64,000 nt of DNA from Pseudoxanthomonas sp. (lineage in GTDB: Bacteria > Pseudomonadota > Gammaproteobacteria > Xanthomonadales > Xanthomonadaceae): the NCBI RefSeq assembly GCF_035999195.1, contig NZ_DASYGY010000007.1, positions 248,001 through 312,000 on the forward strand. Direction: 5' to 3'. This document shows positions 23,019-30,685 of the stretch, piece by piece; the stretch's first letter is position 1; the number at the start of each line of letters is the position of its first letter. A model generated the notes under the pieces. It was given only the letters and a program-made list of their open reading frames with translations, had not been told where the DNA came from and made no database searches. The position numbers and the translations under genes are program-made.

Positions 23019-23351
23019 CGCGCAGGACAGCGCGGGTTCATGCGATGGTGTGATCCGCTAAGCAGTCCGGTGGTTGCCGACACATGATGTTGACGCGATC
23101 TTCGCGATCGCCACGCAACACTGCCTGCGTGGTCGATGCCGCGACAGCGGCCTGCCGGATCCAGGTGAAACAGCCACGGCGACCACATGGGTACCGTTGT
23201 GCGAAGCCCTAGCTTCGCCCAGCTTGGCTGCAGGTGCGTCCCCGTCGAAGGATCGCTGGCGCGGTACCCGCTTGGTGGTGGAATCGCATGGCGTGCATTC
23301 CATGTTTGCCTTCAGGAGAGAAGGCAAACGAGTAACTGCTGCCCGCTCCGC

Positions 23352-23966
23352 AGTTCCTTCTCCCCGTTGGCACGGGGAGAAGGAGAAGCGGAGGCACTTC
23401 GCTGGGGGTCGGATGCTCCTTCTCCCCGCTCGGCGGGGAGAAGGTGGCCGCAGGCCGGATGAGGGGCGAGCGCGGAGCTGGGTGCAAAGGCGACGGCGAT
23501 CCGCTCGACCTGCGAATCAGCAGCCTTGCAAGTTTCCTCGCGGATCACGCAGCAAATCTAAAGCGCCCCTCATCCGCCCTTCGGGCACCTTCTCCCCGTT
23601 GGCACGGGGAGAAGGAGAAGCGGGGGCACTTCACTGGGGGTCGGATGCTCCTTCTCCCCGCTCGGCGGGGAGAAGGAGAAGCGGGGGCACTTCACTGGGG
23701 TCGGATGTTCCTTCTCCCCGCGAGGCGGGGAGAAGGTGGCCGGAGGCCGGATGAGGGGCGAGCGCGGAGCTGGGTTCAAAGGCGACGGCGATCCGCTCGA
23801 CCTGGGAATCAGCAGCATTACACGCTTCCCCACCTGTCGCACCGCAAATCAAGAGCGCCCCTCATCCGCCTTCGGCACCTTCTCCCCGTTGGCACGGGGA
23901 GAAGGAAAAGCGGGAGAACTCCACTGGGGCCGGACGTTCCTTCTCCCCGTTGGCACGGGGAGAAGG
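23352..23966. repeat. Cluster of CTTCTCCCC palindromic repeats with internal duplication
   Basis: Seven inverted CTTCTCCCC/GGGGAGAAG hairpins are packed in about 600 bases in both orientations. Some carry the flank CCCCTCATCCGCC and others a flank with AAGCGGGGGCACTTCACTGG. A stretch of about 65 bases at 23458-23524 recurs almost exactly at 23750-23815, and a 57-60 base unit is repeated in tandem between. The gap 23019-23976 holds no gene that I can support; bases 23019-23350 show nothing recognisable. Confidence 0.88.
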
Positions 23967-23976
23967 AAAAGCAGCC

Positions 23977-24468
23977 TCAACCGCGCAGATTCACTTCCGC
24001 CACCTTGTCCTGGTAGTCCTCTTTCGGGTCCACGCCGAGCAGCATCTTTACGCCGGCGAGCAGGCTGTGTTCGTTGAGCCAGATTTCCGCGTGTTCGGCG
24101 TCGAAGCGCAGCAGCGCGAGCTTCGGATCGTCCTTGCCGCCTTCGTACCAGGCGGCGACGAAGGGATTCCAGAGGCGGTCGATCACCTCGCGGTCGTCGT
24201 CGCGCACCAGCGAGCCCTGCAGGCTTGCGAAGAGGTCATGCCCCATCGAGGCGAACGTGGCGACGGCGCGCTGCGGCGACTGCGTGCGCTGGGCCAGCAG
24301 GTTGTCGGTGGCGGTGAAGATCCACAGCGGGCCGCGGCCGTCGTGTTCCAGCAGGGCGGTCATCGGCCGCGTGTGGCCGTCTTCGGCGCCGTCCAGGCCG
24401 ATCATCATCGTGCGGTCGGACTTGATCGCTTTCCACAGCTTCTTTTCGAGTTCTTCGGGCGTATGCAT
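23977..24468 (-). CDS. Pyridoxamine 5'-phosphate oxidase-like general stress protein
   Basis: A 163-residue flavin-binding split-barrel protein of the general stress protein 26 type (COG3871). Typical segments are RTMMIGLDG, HTRPMTALLEHDGRGPLWIFT, LFASLQGSLVRDDD and RLWNPFVAAWYEGGKDDPKLALLRF, followed by a conserved EIWLN. Members bind FMN, FAD or F420 but usually do not make PLP. GAGGAA lies before the ATG. The 3' end abuts the palindromic repeat cluster, and 210 bases separate its start from the divergent glycine-zipper gene. Confidence 0.9.
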   Translation of the reverse strand: MHTPEELEKKLWKAIKSDRTMMIGLDGAEDGHTRPMTALLEHDGRGPLWIFTATDNLLAQRTQSPQRAVATFASMGHDLFASLQGSLVRDDDREVIDRLWNPFVAAWYEGGKDDPKLALLRFDAEHAEIWLNEHSLLAGVKMLLGVDPKEDYQDKVAEVNLRG

Positions 24469-24678
24469 GGCGGTTCCTCGTCGGGTCTGCCGGCCACGCT
24501 AGGCGTGCCGGCGTCACGCGCCCGTCAACGCCTGCCGTGGTCGTCAGGCTGTCGTCAGCTTTGTGGTGTGCGCGTCACGAACGTAACACTGGCGCATGAA
24601 TGGCGACGCCGCTTTTCACCCGGCTTTCGCGATGGCGCGCGCAGCGTTTGCCTGCGATTCCCACGATGGAGATACGAC

Positions 24679-25038
24679 ATGAATACCTCCCGCTACCTGC
24701 TTTCGCTCAGCCTGATGTCGGTGATGTCGGCCGCCGCGGCGCAGACCTACGGTCCGCAGGATGAAGGCCGCCGTTTCAGCGACGGCAGCAGGATCGAGTG
24801 CCGCAACGTGGAAGTGCAGAAGAACAGCCGCGATCCCAACCGTGTGGCCGGCACCGCCATCGGTGCCGTCGTCGGCGGCCTGCTCGGCAACCAGGTGGGC
24901 AGCGGCAACGGCAGGAAGGTCGCCACCGTCGGCGGCGCCGTGGCCGGTGGCGCTATCGGCCGCAAGGTGCAGGGCAACAGTCAGGAAACCAAGGGCGACC
25001 GCATCGTCGAGCGCCGCTGCGAACGCGTCTACCGCTGA
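24679..25038 (+). CDS. Exported glycine-zipper (17-kDa antigen-like) protein
   Basis: A 119-residue protein with a signal peptide (about 1-20, ending AAAAQ). Residues 57-95 form a glycine-zipper segment (AIGAVVGGLLGNQVGSGNG and VGGAVAGGAIGRKVQG). The C-terminus carries a Cys (RRCERVYR) and a second Cys lies at about 40, so a disulfide is possible. These proteins sit in or at the outer membrane. A GATGGAGATACG stretch precedes the ATG. The function is unknown, and the setting among stress genes suggests envelope maintenance. Confidence 0.85.
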   Translation: MNTSRYLLSLSLMSVMSAAAAQTYGPQDEGRRFSDGSRIECRNVEVQKNSRDPNRVAGTAIGAVVGGLLGNQVGSGNGRKVATVGGAVAGGAIGRKVQGNSQETKGDRIVERRCERVYR

Positions 25039-25163
25039 GTCCATGATGAGGCGAGGGTCGTGCGACGCACGCCGATCCGCAATGTCGTACAGGACGCGTG
25101 CCCGCATCGCCCTTCCCTCACGCCCGGTGGCGTGCCATCGCCTCCCCTGCCACGGTGGTCATC

Positions 25164-25346
25164 ATGCAACCCGACAACCCGTCCAACCCGCATAGCGATG
25201 GCGAGCAGGCCAACACGCCCGACCGGCATCGCAACGACAAAGCGACGTGGAAGGACCACGACCAGCCCGACATTCCGCACGAAGACAAGGCGCCGCGCGA
25301 TCCGGACAAGGACTATCCGGACGCGCGCGACACCGTTCCGCGCTGA
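25164..25346 (+). CDS. Small hydrophilic hypothetical protein
   Basis: A 60-residue protein composed almost entirely of Asp, Asn, His, Lys, Arg and Pro (QPDNPSNPHSDGEQ at the N-terminus, DPDKDYPDARDTVPR at the end). It has no hydrophobic segment and is probably disordered. I chose ATG at 25164 rather than an upstream in-frame start because hydrophilic character begins there. The composition is hydrophilin-like, which would fit desiccation or osmotic stress. That idea rests on composition and neighbourhood only. Confidence 0.55.
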   Translation: MQPDNPSNPHSDGEQANTPDRHRNDKATWKDHDQPDIPHEDKAPRDPDKDYPDARDTVPR

Positions 25347-25374
25347 CCGTCCGCACGGATGACAACATCAGAGA

Positions 25375-25722
25375 TCAGCGCGTCGCGCGGCCTTGCGTCG
25401 CCTGCAGCGCGAGGCGCAACGGCGCGAGGTCGGATGCCCGCGTGGGCCGCACCACGCGCGCGAGTTCCCGAACGCCGTCGAGCAGCACCAGCGTGGGCCA
25501 CAGTTTCACCGCGAAACTGCGGCCCAGCGGCCGTCCCTTGCCGTCCTCGATCTTGAGGTGGGTGATGCCGCCGGTGTCCGTCAGCCAGTCCTGGATGACC
25601 GGCTGCGCCGCCTGGCAATGTCCGCACCAGGACGCGCCGAATTCCAGCAGCAGCGTACCAGGCAACGCGTCCACCGCCGCACGCGTGGGCTCCACGGGCA
25701 GAGAGTCCGCATGGTCGCTCAT
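25375..25722 (-). CDS. Thioredoxin-family protein
   Basis: A 115-residue single thioredoxin domain with a redox-active Cys-Gly-His-Cys motif (Cys33, Cys36) in LLLEFGASWCGHCQAAQPV and the cis-Pro loop LWPTLVLLDG. There is no signal peptide, so a cytoplasmic disulfide reductase or monothiol carrier role is likely. The ATG overlaps the stop of the upstream attachment-family gene by four bases (ATGA), indicating translational coupling. The CGHC site differs from the CGPC of classical thioredoxin and resembles stress-associated variants. Confidence 0.9.
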   Translation of the reverse strand: MSDHADSLPVEPTRAAVDALPGTLLLEFGASWCGHCQAAQPVIQDWLTDTGGITHLKIEDGKGRPLGRSFAVKLWPTLVLLDGVRELARVVRPTRASDLAPLRLALQATQGRATR

Positions 25723-26120
25723 GCCGCGGCGAGCGCCTGTTCGATCGCGTCCAGCCGGCTGTTGGTCAGATCCTTGCCGATCTCGGCGATCAGGCGCTGC
25801 GTGGTTTCCTTGTGCAGGAGCGGACGTACGCGCCCCAGCGTGACCGGATCGGCGACCAGGACCAGGTGCGCATAGCGTTGCTTCAGCGCGCTGTCGTTCA
25901 GTCCCTGCGCCAGTTGCTTGGCGAAGGTGGCCTCATCGATCTGCCGGCTCGAGGATTCGCCGGGCATGCTGCCGGCCGGGCCGTCGTCGTTCATGTTCAT
26001 CAGTTCCAGCAGGTCGACCTGATGCAGCGCGACCGCGCCGTCTTCGCCACGGTTGCGGAAGAGCCGCGCACCCTGTCCGTCGGCAATCACCACCAGGGCA
26101 TCGGAGGGCAATGACGTCAT
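25719..26120 (-). CDS. Host-attachment (baeRF-like) family protein
   Basis: A 133-residue protein with the family-typical opening ALVVIADGQGARLFRNRGEDG and later FAKQLAQGLNDSALKQRYAHLVLVADPVTLGRVRPLL, EIGKDLTN. This matches proteins annotated as required for attachment to host cells, related in fold to archaeal release-factor-like (baeRF) domains. The true role is unclear. AAGGAA precedes the ATG, and the stop overlaps the thioredoxin start. Confidence 0.85.
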   Translation of the reverse strand: MTSLPSDALVVIADGQGARLFRNRGEDGAVALHQVDLLELMNMNDDGPAGSMPGESSSRQIDEATFAKQLAQGLNDSALKQRYAHLVLVADPVTLGRVRPLLHKETTQRLIAEIGKDLTNSRLDAIEQALAAA

Positions 26121-26162
26121 GTCGTGTTCCTTGTCTTAAGAGAAAAGCCATGCAGGTCCGCG

Positions 26163-26188
26163 GCGCCCCGCTCCGCGGAGCGGGGCGC
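26163..26188 (-). terminator. Perfect 26-base palindrome between two minus-strand genes
   Basis: A perfect 13-bp inverted repeat without loop lies 12 bases after the stop of the glycine-zipper gene on the minus strand. A CTTTTCTCTT stretch lies about 15 bases further on. It may act as a terminator or an mRNA stabiliser. Confidence 0.45.
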
Positions 26189-26200
26189 GCGGCGTCTGCG

Positions 26201-26953
26201 TCAGTGCGGCCGCTGGCGGTCGAGGGTGAACGCATCGGCCACGGCGTGCTTGGCGCGCTCCCACGTCAGGCGCGAGCTGCCGCGCGCGCGATCCCAGCCG
26301 CGCTCCAGGTCGGCGGCGAGATTGTCGTCCCAGTCACGGTCGGCATACTGCGCGCGCGCGTACGTGCCGTAGCGATAGGCCGGCCGGTAGTCGTCGAAGG
26401 CGTCGTCACCCTGCCGGTACGGGGCGGTGTCGAAGCGCTTGGAGAAATGCTCGTCGCTGCGCGCATACGCGCCGTAGGTGCGGTCGGCGCGCTCCCACGC
26501 ATCCTGCAGCGCCGGACGCGCGCGGTCCCAGTCCAGGCGCGACTCGCCGCGGCGCTCTTCCCACCCCGCCTGCAGGCGGCGCTCGGTCTCTTCCCACGAC
26601 TGTTCGGGATACTCGCCACGCGCGACGGCACCGGCGTGGTAGACGCCCGCGTAGTCGCGCTGGAAATCGTGCTCGCTGGAGTAGTACGGACGCGTCGGCG
26701 CGGTCTCCCGCCAGTACTCGACTTCGCCGGTCGGATCGATGCGCTCGGCCACGCCCTTGCCGGCGGCGGCACCGAGCACGGTCCCGGCGGCCGCACCGAT
26801 CAGCGTGCCGATCGGACCGAAGACAGTACCGGCCACCGCACCGGCGGCCATGCCGCCTGCCACACCGCCCACGCCCACGCCTACCGGGTGCGAGCCCGGT
26901 GCACCGGTGATGGGGTCGCGGTTCGCGTCGCGTTCTGAAGTATCGCGTGTCAT
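26201..26953 (-). CDS. Glycine-zipper protein with duplicated Trp/Tyr-rich C-terminal unit
   Basis: A 250-residue protein. Residues 24-68 form a long glycine zipper likely to insert in membrane. The soluble remainder contains two related units of about 58 residues (about 97-154 and 185-243) sharing DY, a Y-x-G-x-AR core, a Trp, the GWxxxRGxSRLxWxRA motif and a closing DA. AAGGAC precedes the ATG at 26953; the frame extends 45 residues upstream without homology-like character. No known enzyme is recognised. It lies in a stress-gene neighbourhood. Confidence 0.8.
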   Translation of the reverse strand: MTRDTSERDANRDPITGAPGSHPVGVGVGGVAGGMAAGAVAGTVFGPIGTLIGAAAGTVLGAAAGKGVAERIDPTGEVEYWRETAPTRPYYSSEHDFQRDYAGVYHAGAVARGEYPEQSWEETERRLQAGWEERRGESRLDWDRARPALQDAWERADRTYGAYARSDEHFSKRFDTAPYRQGDDAFDDYRPAYRYGTYARAQYADRDWDDNLAADLERGWDRARGSSRLTWERAKHAVADAFTLDRQRPH

Positions 26954-27110
26954 CTGATTGTCCTTGGTAGAGAAGAAGGGAACAGACCGGTGCAGGTGAT
27001 GCTGCGTACGGCGTGACTCCGATCTTCCCGATACCGCGTGACCATCGTGTGCATCGGCTTCAGTCTGGTGCACACGCCATGGCAACATTCCGGGCGACTG
27101 CCCTCGTGCA

Positions 27111-27860
27111 GTTCCACGCGAGATGCGGGCTGTTCCTTCTTCCCGCGTGCGGGGAGAAGGTGCCCGGAGGGCGGATGAGGGGCGCGCGCGGTGGTGAAGT
27201 CAGCGGCGCAGTCATCCGCCTCGCGCGATGCGGTGGTGGTGATGCGATGAGTGTGGTTGCTGCAAGCGGAAGAAAAAGCGCCCCTCATCCGCCTTCGGCA
27301 CCTTCTCCCCGTTGTCACGGGGAGAAGGAACTGCGGATCTGCGCGAGATGTGAGCTGCACCTTATCCCCAATTTCACGGGGGAGAAGGAAATGCAGTTCC
27401 ACGCGAGATGCGGGCTACTCCTTCTCCCCGCGTGCGGGGAGAAGGTGCCCGGAGGGCGGATGAGGGGTGCGCGCGGTGGTGATCGCGGCGACGCAAGATT
27501 CCGCGTCGCGCGATGCGGTGGCGGTGATGCGATGAGCGTGGTTGCTGCAAGCGGAAGCAAAAGCGCCCCTCATCCGCCTTCGGCACCTTCTCCCCGTTCT
27601 CACGGGGAGAAGGGAATACGGGTCTGCGCGAGATGTGAGCTGCGCCTTCTCCCCGATTTCACGGGGGAGAAGGAAATGCAGTTCCACGCGAGATGCGGGC
27701 TGTTCCTTCTCCCCGCGTGCGGGGAGAAGGTGCCCGGAGGGCGGATGAGGGGCAGAGCGCGGTGATTCACCGGGCGCCGACGCATCCCAACTCCGTTCGC
27801 CCCTCACCCGCCTTCGGCACCCTCTCCCCGTTGGCACGGGGAGAAGGAAAAGCCACTCCC
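27111..27860. repeat. Tandem ~285-bp repeat units built from CTTCTCCCC palindromes
   Basis: The sequence GTTCCACGCGAGATGCGGGC recurs at 27111, 27395 and 27681, spacings of 284 and 286 bases, giving two complete units and a partial third. Each unit has one palindrome in each orientation (CCCCTCATCCGCC then CTTCTCCCC, and the reverse). A final single copy is at 27800-27850. The gap 26954-27869 holds only these repeats as far as I can see. Confidence 0.88.
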
Positions 27861-27869
27861 CCTCGCCGC

Positions 27870-29003
27870 TCACGCCTGCAGCGCCATCCGCACGTCCTGG
27901 CGCGGGAGGGTGATGACGAAGAGGGTCCTGCCGTCTTCGACGCGGGCGGTGACGTCGCCGCCGTGGGCGGTGGCGATTTCGCGGACGATGAACAGTCCCA
28001 GGCCCAGGCTGGTGTGTTCGCCCTTGCTGGCGGCGTTGGAGCCGCGGCGCAGGGGGTCGAACAGGGCGTTGAGGGCGTCGGTGGAGAGGGGGTCGCCGGC
28101 GTTGCTCACGGCGATGCAGGTGCGGTCGCCATCGCCTTCCACGGTGACGCGGATCTCGCCGTCGTCGCCGTACTTCACCGCGTTGGTGACCAGGTTGTGC
28201 ACGGCCTCTCGCAGGCGGGCGTCGTCGACGTGGCTGCGGGTGTCGCCCTGCACGTGCAGGGTGATGGGCGCGTCCTGCAGCGTGGTGCGCAGCAGTTCGA
28301 CTTCCTCGGCGATCGCTTCGCCCAGGTCGCAGGGGACGCGGTGCAGGGTCATGCCGGCGCCGAGGGCGCTCTTGCTGTAGTCGAGCAGGCCGTCGACCAG
28401 GCGGCTCAGCTGCACGCCGCCGTTGAGGATGCGCTCGGCGAGCCGCGCGTGCGGGGTGTCGCGGGTGCTGTCCACCAGCAGGTCGGCGGTGCCGACCACC
28501 GCGGTGAGCGGTCCGCGCAGATCGTGGCCGAGCGCGCCCAGGAACACGTCGCGCCACGATTCCACCGTGCGTGAGAACGCTGCCAGCGATTCGGCCACGG
28601 CCTGGTCGATGGCCTCGTTGAACCGGATCATGTCGTCGATGGCGGTGGTGACCCAGTCGTCGTCGGCCGCCCACAGGCGCAGCACCGAGGCGCGCAGCGC
28701 GCGGTACTCGGCGATCATCTGGTTGACGCCGAAGCCGTCGTCGGCGCGGCTGCGGCCGTGGCTGGTGGCGGCGGATTCCGGGCCGGCGGACACGGGCGCC
28801 AGGCCCTGCGCCTTGGCGCGCTGCTGCGCCGGACTCTGCGGGGTGCGCAGGTCGGCGACGATCTCGCGCAGGATCAGCGGGATGTCGTTGCGCAGGCGCT
28901 TGAGGTTGAGGTCGGCGCCGGCCGGCGCCTGGGTGAGCGCGAACTCCACGGCATCGTCGAGGATCCGTTGCATGTTGTTCTGGATGAAATCGGCAAGTCG
29001 CAT
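27870..29003 (-). CDS. Soluble sensor histidine kinase
   Basis: A 377-residue histidine kinase without transmembrane segments. Residues 1-140 are helical and resemble RsbR-type N-terminal sensor helices (MRLADFIQNNMQRILDDAVEF). The H box is LGALGHDLRGPLTAVVG with His160. The ATPase domain shows the N box LREAVHNLVTNAVKYG, then ISNAGDP-like and GLGLFIVREIATAHGG. I chose the ATG at 29003 because a perfect GGAAGGAG ribosome site lies six bases upstream; the frame continues 15 residues further. No response regulator is adjacent. Confidence 0.9.
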   Translation of the reverse strand: MRLADFIQNNMQRILDDAVEFALTQAPAGADLNLKRLRNDIPLILREIVADLRTPQSPAQQRAKAQGLAPVSAGPESAATSHGRSRADDGFGVNQMIAEYRALRASVLRLWAADDDWVTTAIDDMIRFNEAIDQAVAESLAAFSRTVESWRDVFLGALGHDLRGPLTAVVGTADLLVDSTRDTPHARLAERILNGGVQLSRLVDGLLDYSKSALGAGMTLHRVPCDLGEAIAEEVELLRTTLQDAPITLHVQGDTRSHVDDARLREAVHNLVTNAVKYGDDGEIRVTVEGDGDRTCIAVSNAGDPLSTDALNALFDPLRRGSNAASKGEHTSLGLGLFIVREIATAHGGDVTARVEDGRTLFVITLPRQDVRMALQA

Positions 29004-29130
29004 GGGCACTCCTTCCTGCTCCTGTCGTGTGGGGACGACGATGGCCATCGGTGTTTCCTTTCGTTACGCCACGCGGGCGACGGTGCAGCGGCATGCGCAA
29101 AGCGCGCATGGGTACAGCGGTACGCGGTGA

Positions 29131-29424
29131 TCAGTCGGCGATGCTGCGCGGATCGCGCGGATCGCGCGGATCGTCGATGTGCGCCGGTGCTTCGGGCGGT
29201 TGGTCCGGCCCGATCGGCAGGTCGTCCGGATCGCCCGGATCACGGGGCATCGGCGGTGGATCCTGCCGCTCGGGGCGATACGGATCGCTCGGCGTGCCCG
29301 GTGGACTGGGCGTGCCGGGGTGCGAGGGTTGGCCGGGTGGCGTCGGCCGGCCCGGCGGTGTCGGTGTGCCGGGCTGGCTGGGCTTCGGCGTGCCATGCGC
29401 GGTGAGGTCGGATGCGGATCTCAT
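29131..29424 (-). CDS. Proline-rich low-complexity small protein
   Basis: A 97-residue protein made of Pro-Gly-Thr-Pro and Asp-Pro repeats (QPGTPTPPGRPTPPGQP, then DPGDPDDLPIGPDQPP and DPRDPRDPR), expected to be disordered. AAGGAG lies six bases before the ATG, which supports translation. It sits in a minus-strand series between a 64-residue hypothetical and a histidine kinase. No family is recognised, and GC-rich sequence can leave chance frames open, so it stays uncertain. Confidence 0.55.
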   Translation of the reverse strand: MRSASDLTAHGTPKPSQPGTPTPPGRPTPPGQPSHPGTPSPPGTPSDPYRPERQDPPPMPRDPGDPDDLPIGPDQPPEAPAHIDDPRDPRDPRSIAD

Positions 29425-29454
29425 GACGATGCTCCTTCGCGCCGCCAGGGGCGC

Positions 29455-29649
29455 CTATTTTTCTGCCGTGGATGCCTGCAGCGCGGCGGCGAGCGCCGCG
29501 TCGCCGGCGACCAGATCGGTCCAGCGCAGTTCCACGCCGTTGCGGCGACCTTTCTCCACCAGCTTCAGGCCGGCGGGATCGATGGTGAGCGTGTAGGCCT
29601 GTTCGCCGAGGGTCAGCTCGCGGCGCAGCGGTTTGTCGAGTGGAGTCAT
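29455..29649 (-). CDS. Small conserved-looking hypothetical protein
   Basis: A 64-residue protein with a beta-rich centre (LTLGEQAYTLTIDPAGLKLVEKGRRNGVELRW) followed by an Ala-rich helix. GAGGA lies five bases before the ATG. The next upstream gene ends nine bases away on the same strand, so co-transcription is likely. No family is recognised. Confidence 0.65.
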   Translation of the reverse strand: MTPLDKPLRRELTLGEQAYTLTIDPAGLKLVEKGRRNGVELRWTDLVAGDAALAAALQASTAEK

Positions 29650-29657
29650 GGGTGTCC

Positions 29658-29843
29658 TCAGATCTGCGGGGGATGGTGGCGGGGCTGGCCCTCGGTCGCG
29701 CCGGGCTCGGCCTCGGGGTCGTTGCGTTCGTCGTTGGTGCGCTTGCCGGTGGATTCACCGGGAACGGGCGCACCGTCGGGACGACGCTGCTGTTCGATCG
29801 GATTGGGCGCCACGCGGGTGGCATCCACAGTCTTGCGATCCAT
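29658..29843 (-). CDS. Small hydrophilic hypothetical protein
   Basis: A 61-residue, highly charged and Pro-rich protein without hydrophobic segments, probably disordered. GAGGAA lies six bases before the ATG at 29843, which is preferred to the ATG nine codons upstream. It is the first gene of a minus-strand series with the 64-residue and 97-residue proteins and the histidine kinase. Confidence 0.55.
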   Translation of the reverse strand: MDRKTVDATRVAPNPIEQQRRPDGAPVPGESTGKRTNDERNDPEAEPGATEGQPRHHPPQI

Positions 29844-30016
29844 GGCGGGTTCCTCGCTTGCGGGCGTCAAGCGTGTGCGCCGGCACGTTGATGCACCGTG
29901 AGCGGGGCGCGCGGATTTTCAGCTTCAGGTCACGATGCGGACGAACGCAACTGCGCGCTGAACAGGTTGACGCATCGCGCACGGCGTCTTTACGGCACAC
30001 GCCGCAGCATCAACAC

Positions 30017-30241
30017 ATGCTCTGCCAAGAACGTATCGACGCGCGGCTTTCCGACGCGGAAAGCCTGGTCCGCTCCGGCGCCGACATCGGTGATCCCCAC
30101 GCCTTCCTGCGCGGCCTGTGGCAGCAGGTCTACGACGGCGCGCCCATGCACCTGCGGTCGGCCGCGCTGCGGCGGCTGCATGCGCTGGCGCGCCTGCTGG
30201 GCATCCAGTACGTGCATGGCGACGGCGACACGCCGACGTAA
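30017..30241 (+). CDS. Small hypothetical protein
   Basis: A 74-residue helical protein (MLCQERIDARLSDAESLV, then FLRGLWQQVYDGAPMHLRSAALRRLHALARLLGI) with a plausible folded composition unlike the shadow frames around it. No clear ribosome site precedes the ATG. It is transcribed opposite to its neighbours. No family is recognised. Confidence 0.45.
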   Translation: MLCQERIDARLSDAESLVRSGADIGDPHAFLRGLWQQVYDGAPMHLRSAALRRLHALARLLGIQYVHGDGDTPT

Positions 30242-30316
30242 GGCGCGCCGGCTTTCCGGATGATCGGCGCTGCATGATCGGGCGCGCATGCGCCCGCCAC
30301 GCTCACGCCATGGACG

Positions 30317-30685
30317 TTACGCCGCGGCGCGCACGCGCGCCAGCGCGTCTTCGATGTCCTTGCGGCGGAACGGCTTGGCCAGCACGGCGGCATCGGCGAA
30401 GCGCTCGGGCAGCCCCTGCTGGCCGTAGCCGGTGGTGAACAGGAACGGGATGCCGCGCTCGCGCAGGGCATCGGCGACCGGGAACGACGGCGTGCCGGCG
30501 AGATTGACGTCCACGACGGCCAGATCGACCTGCGTGCCGTCAAGATCGGCCAGGGCCTGTTCGACCGAGCCCGCACTGCCGGCGATCTCGTAGCCCAGCG
30601 TGGGCAGCAGGTCTTCCAGCAGCATCACCAGCATGGATTCGTCTTCCACGATGAAGACACGCGGTGCGGGGTCGGGGGTGGTCAT
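30317..30685 (-). CDS. Single-domain response regulator (CheY-like)
   Basis: A 122-residue receiver domain. The acidic pocket is EDE (14-16), the phosphoacceptor is Asp59 in DLAVVDVNLAG, the switch Thr lies in FLFTTGYGQQG and the Lys in VLAKPFRRKDI. There is no output domain. Its ATG overlaps the stop of the HWE kinase gene by four bases, so the two are a coupled pair. Single-domain partners of HWE kinases often act by phosphotransfer or protein interaction. Confidence 0.93.
   Translation of the reverse strand: MTTPDPAPRVFIVEDESMLVMLLEDLLPTLGYEIAGSAGSVEQALADLDGTQVDLAVVDVNLAGTPSFPVADALRERGIPFLFTTGYGQQGLPERFADAAVLAKPFRRKDIEDALARVRAAA

Noticed and set aside
23074..24077. Several plus- and minus-strand frames across the repeat cluster
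   Set aside because: Their peptides repeat SPRSAGRR or FSPPSGEKE motifs that are just translations of the palindromes.
27111..27860. A CRISPR array
   Set aside because: Units are about 285 bases, contain palindromes in both orientations and have repeated, not unique, intervening sequence. No cas genes are nearby.
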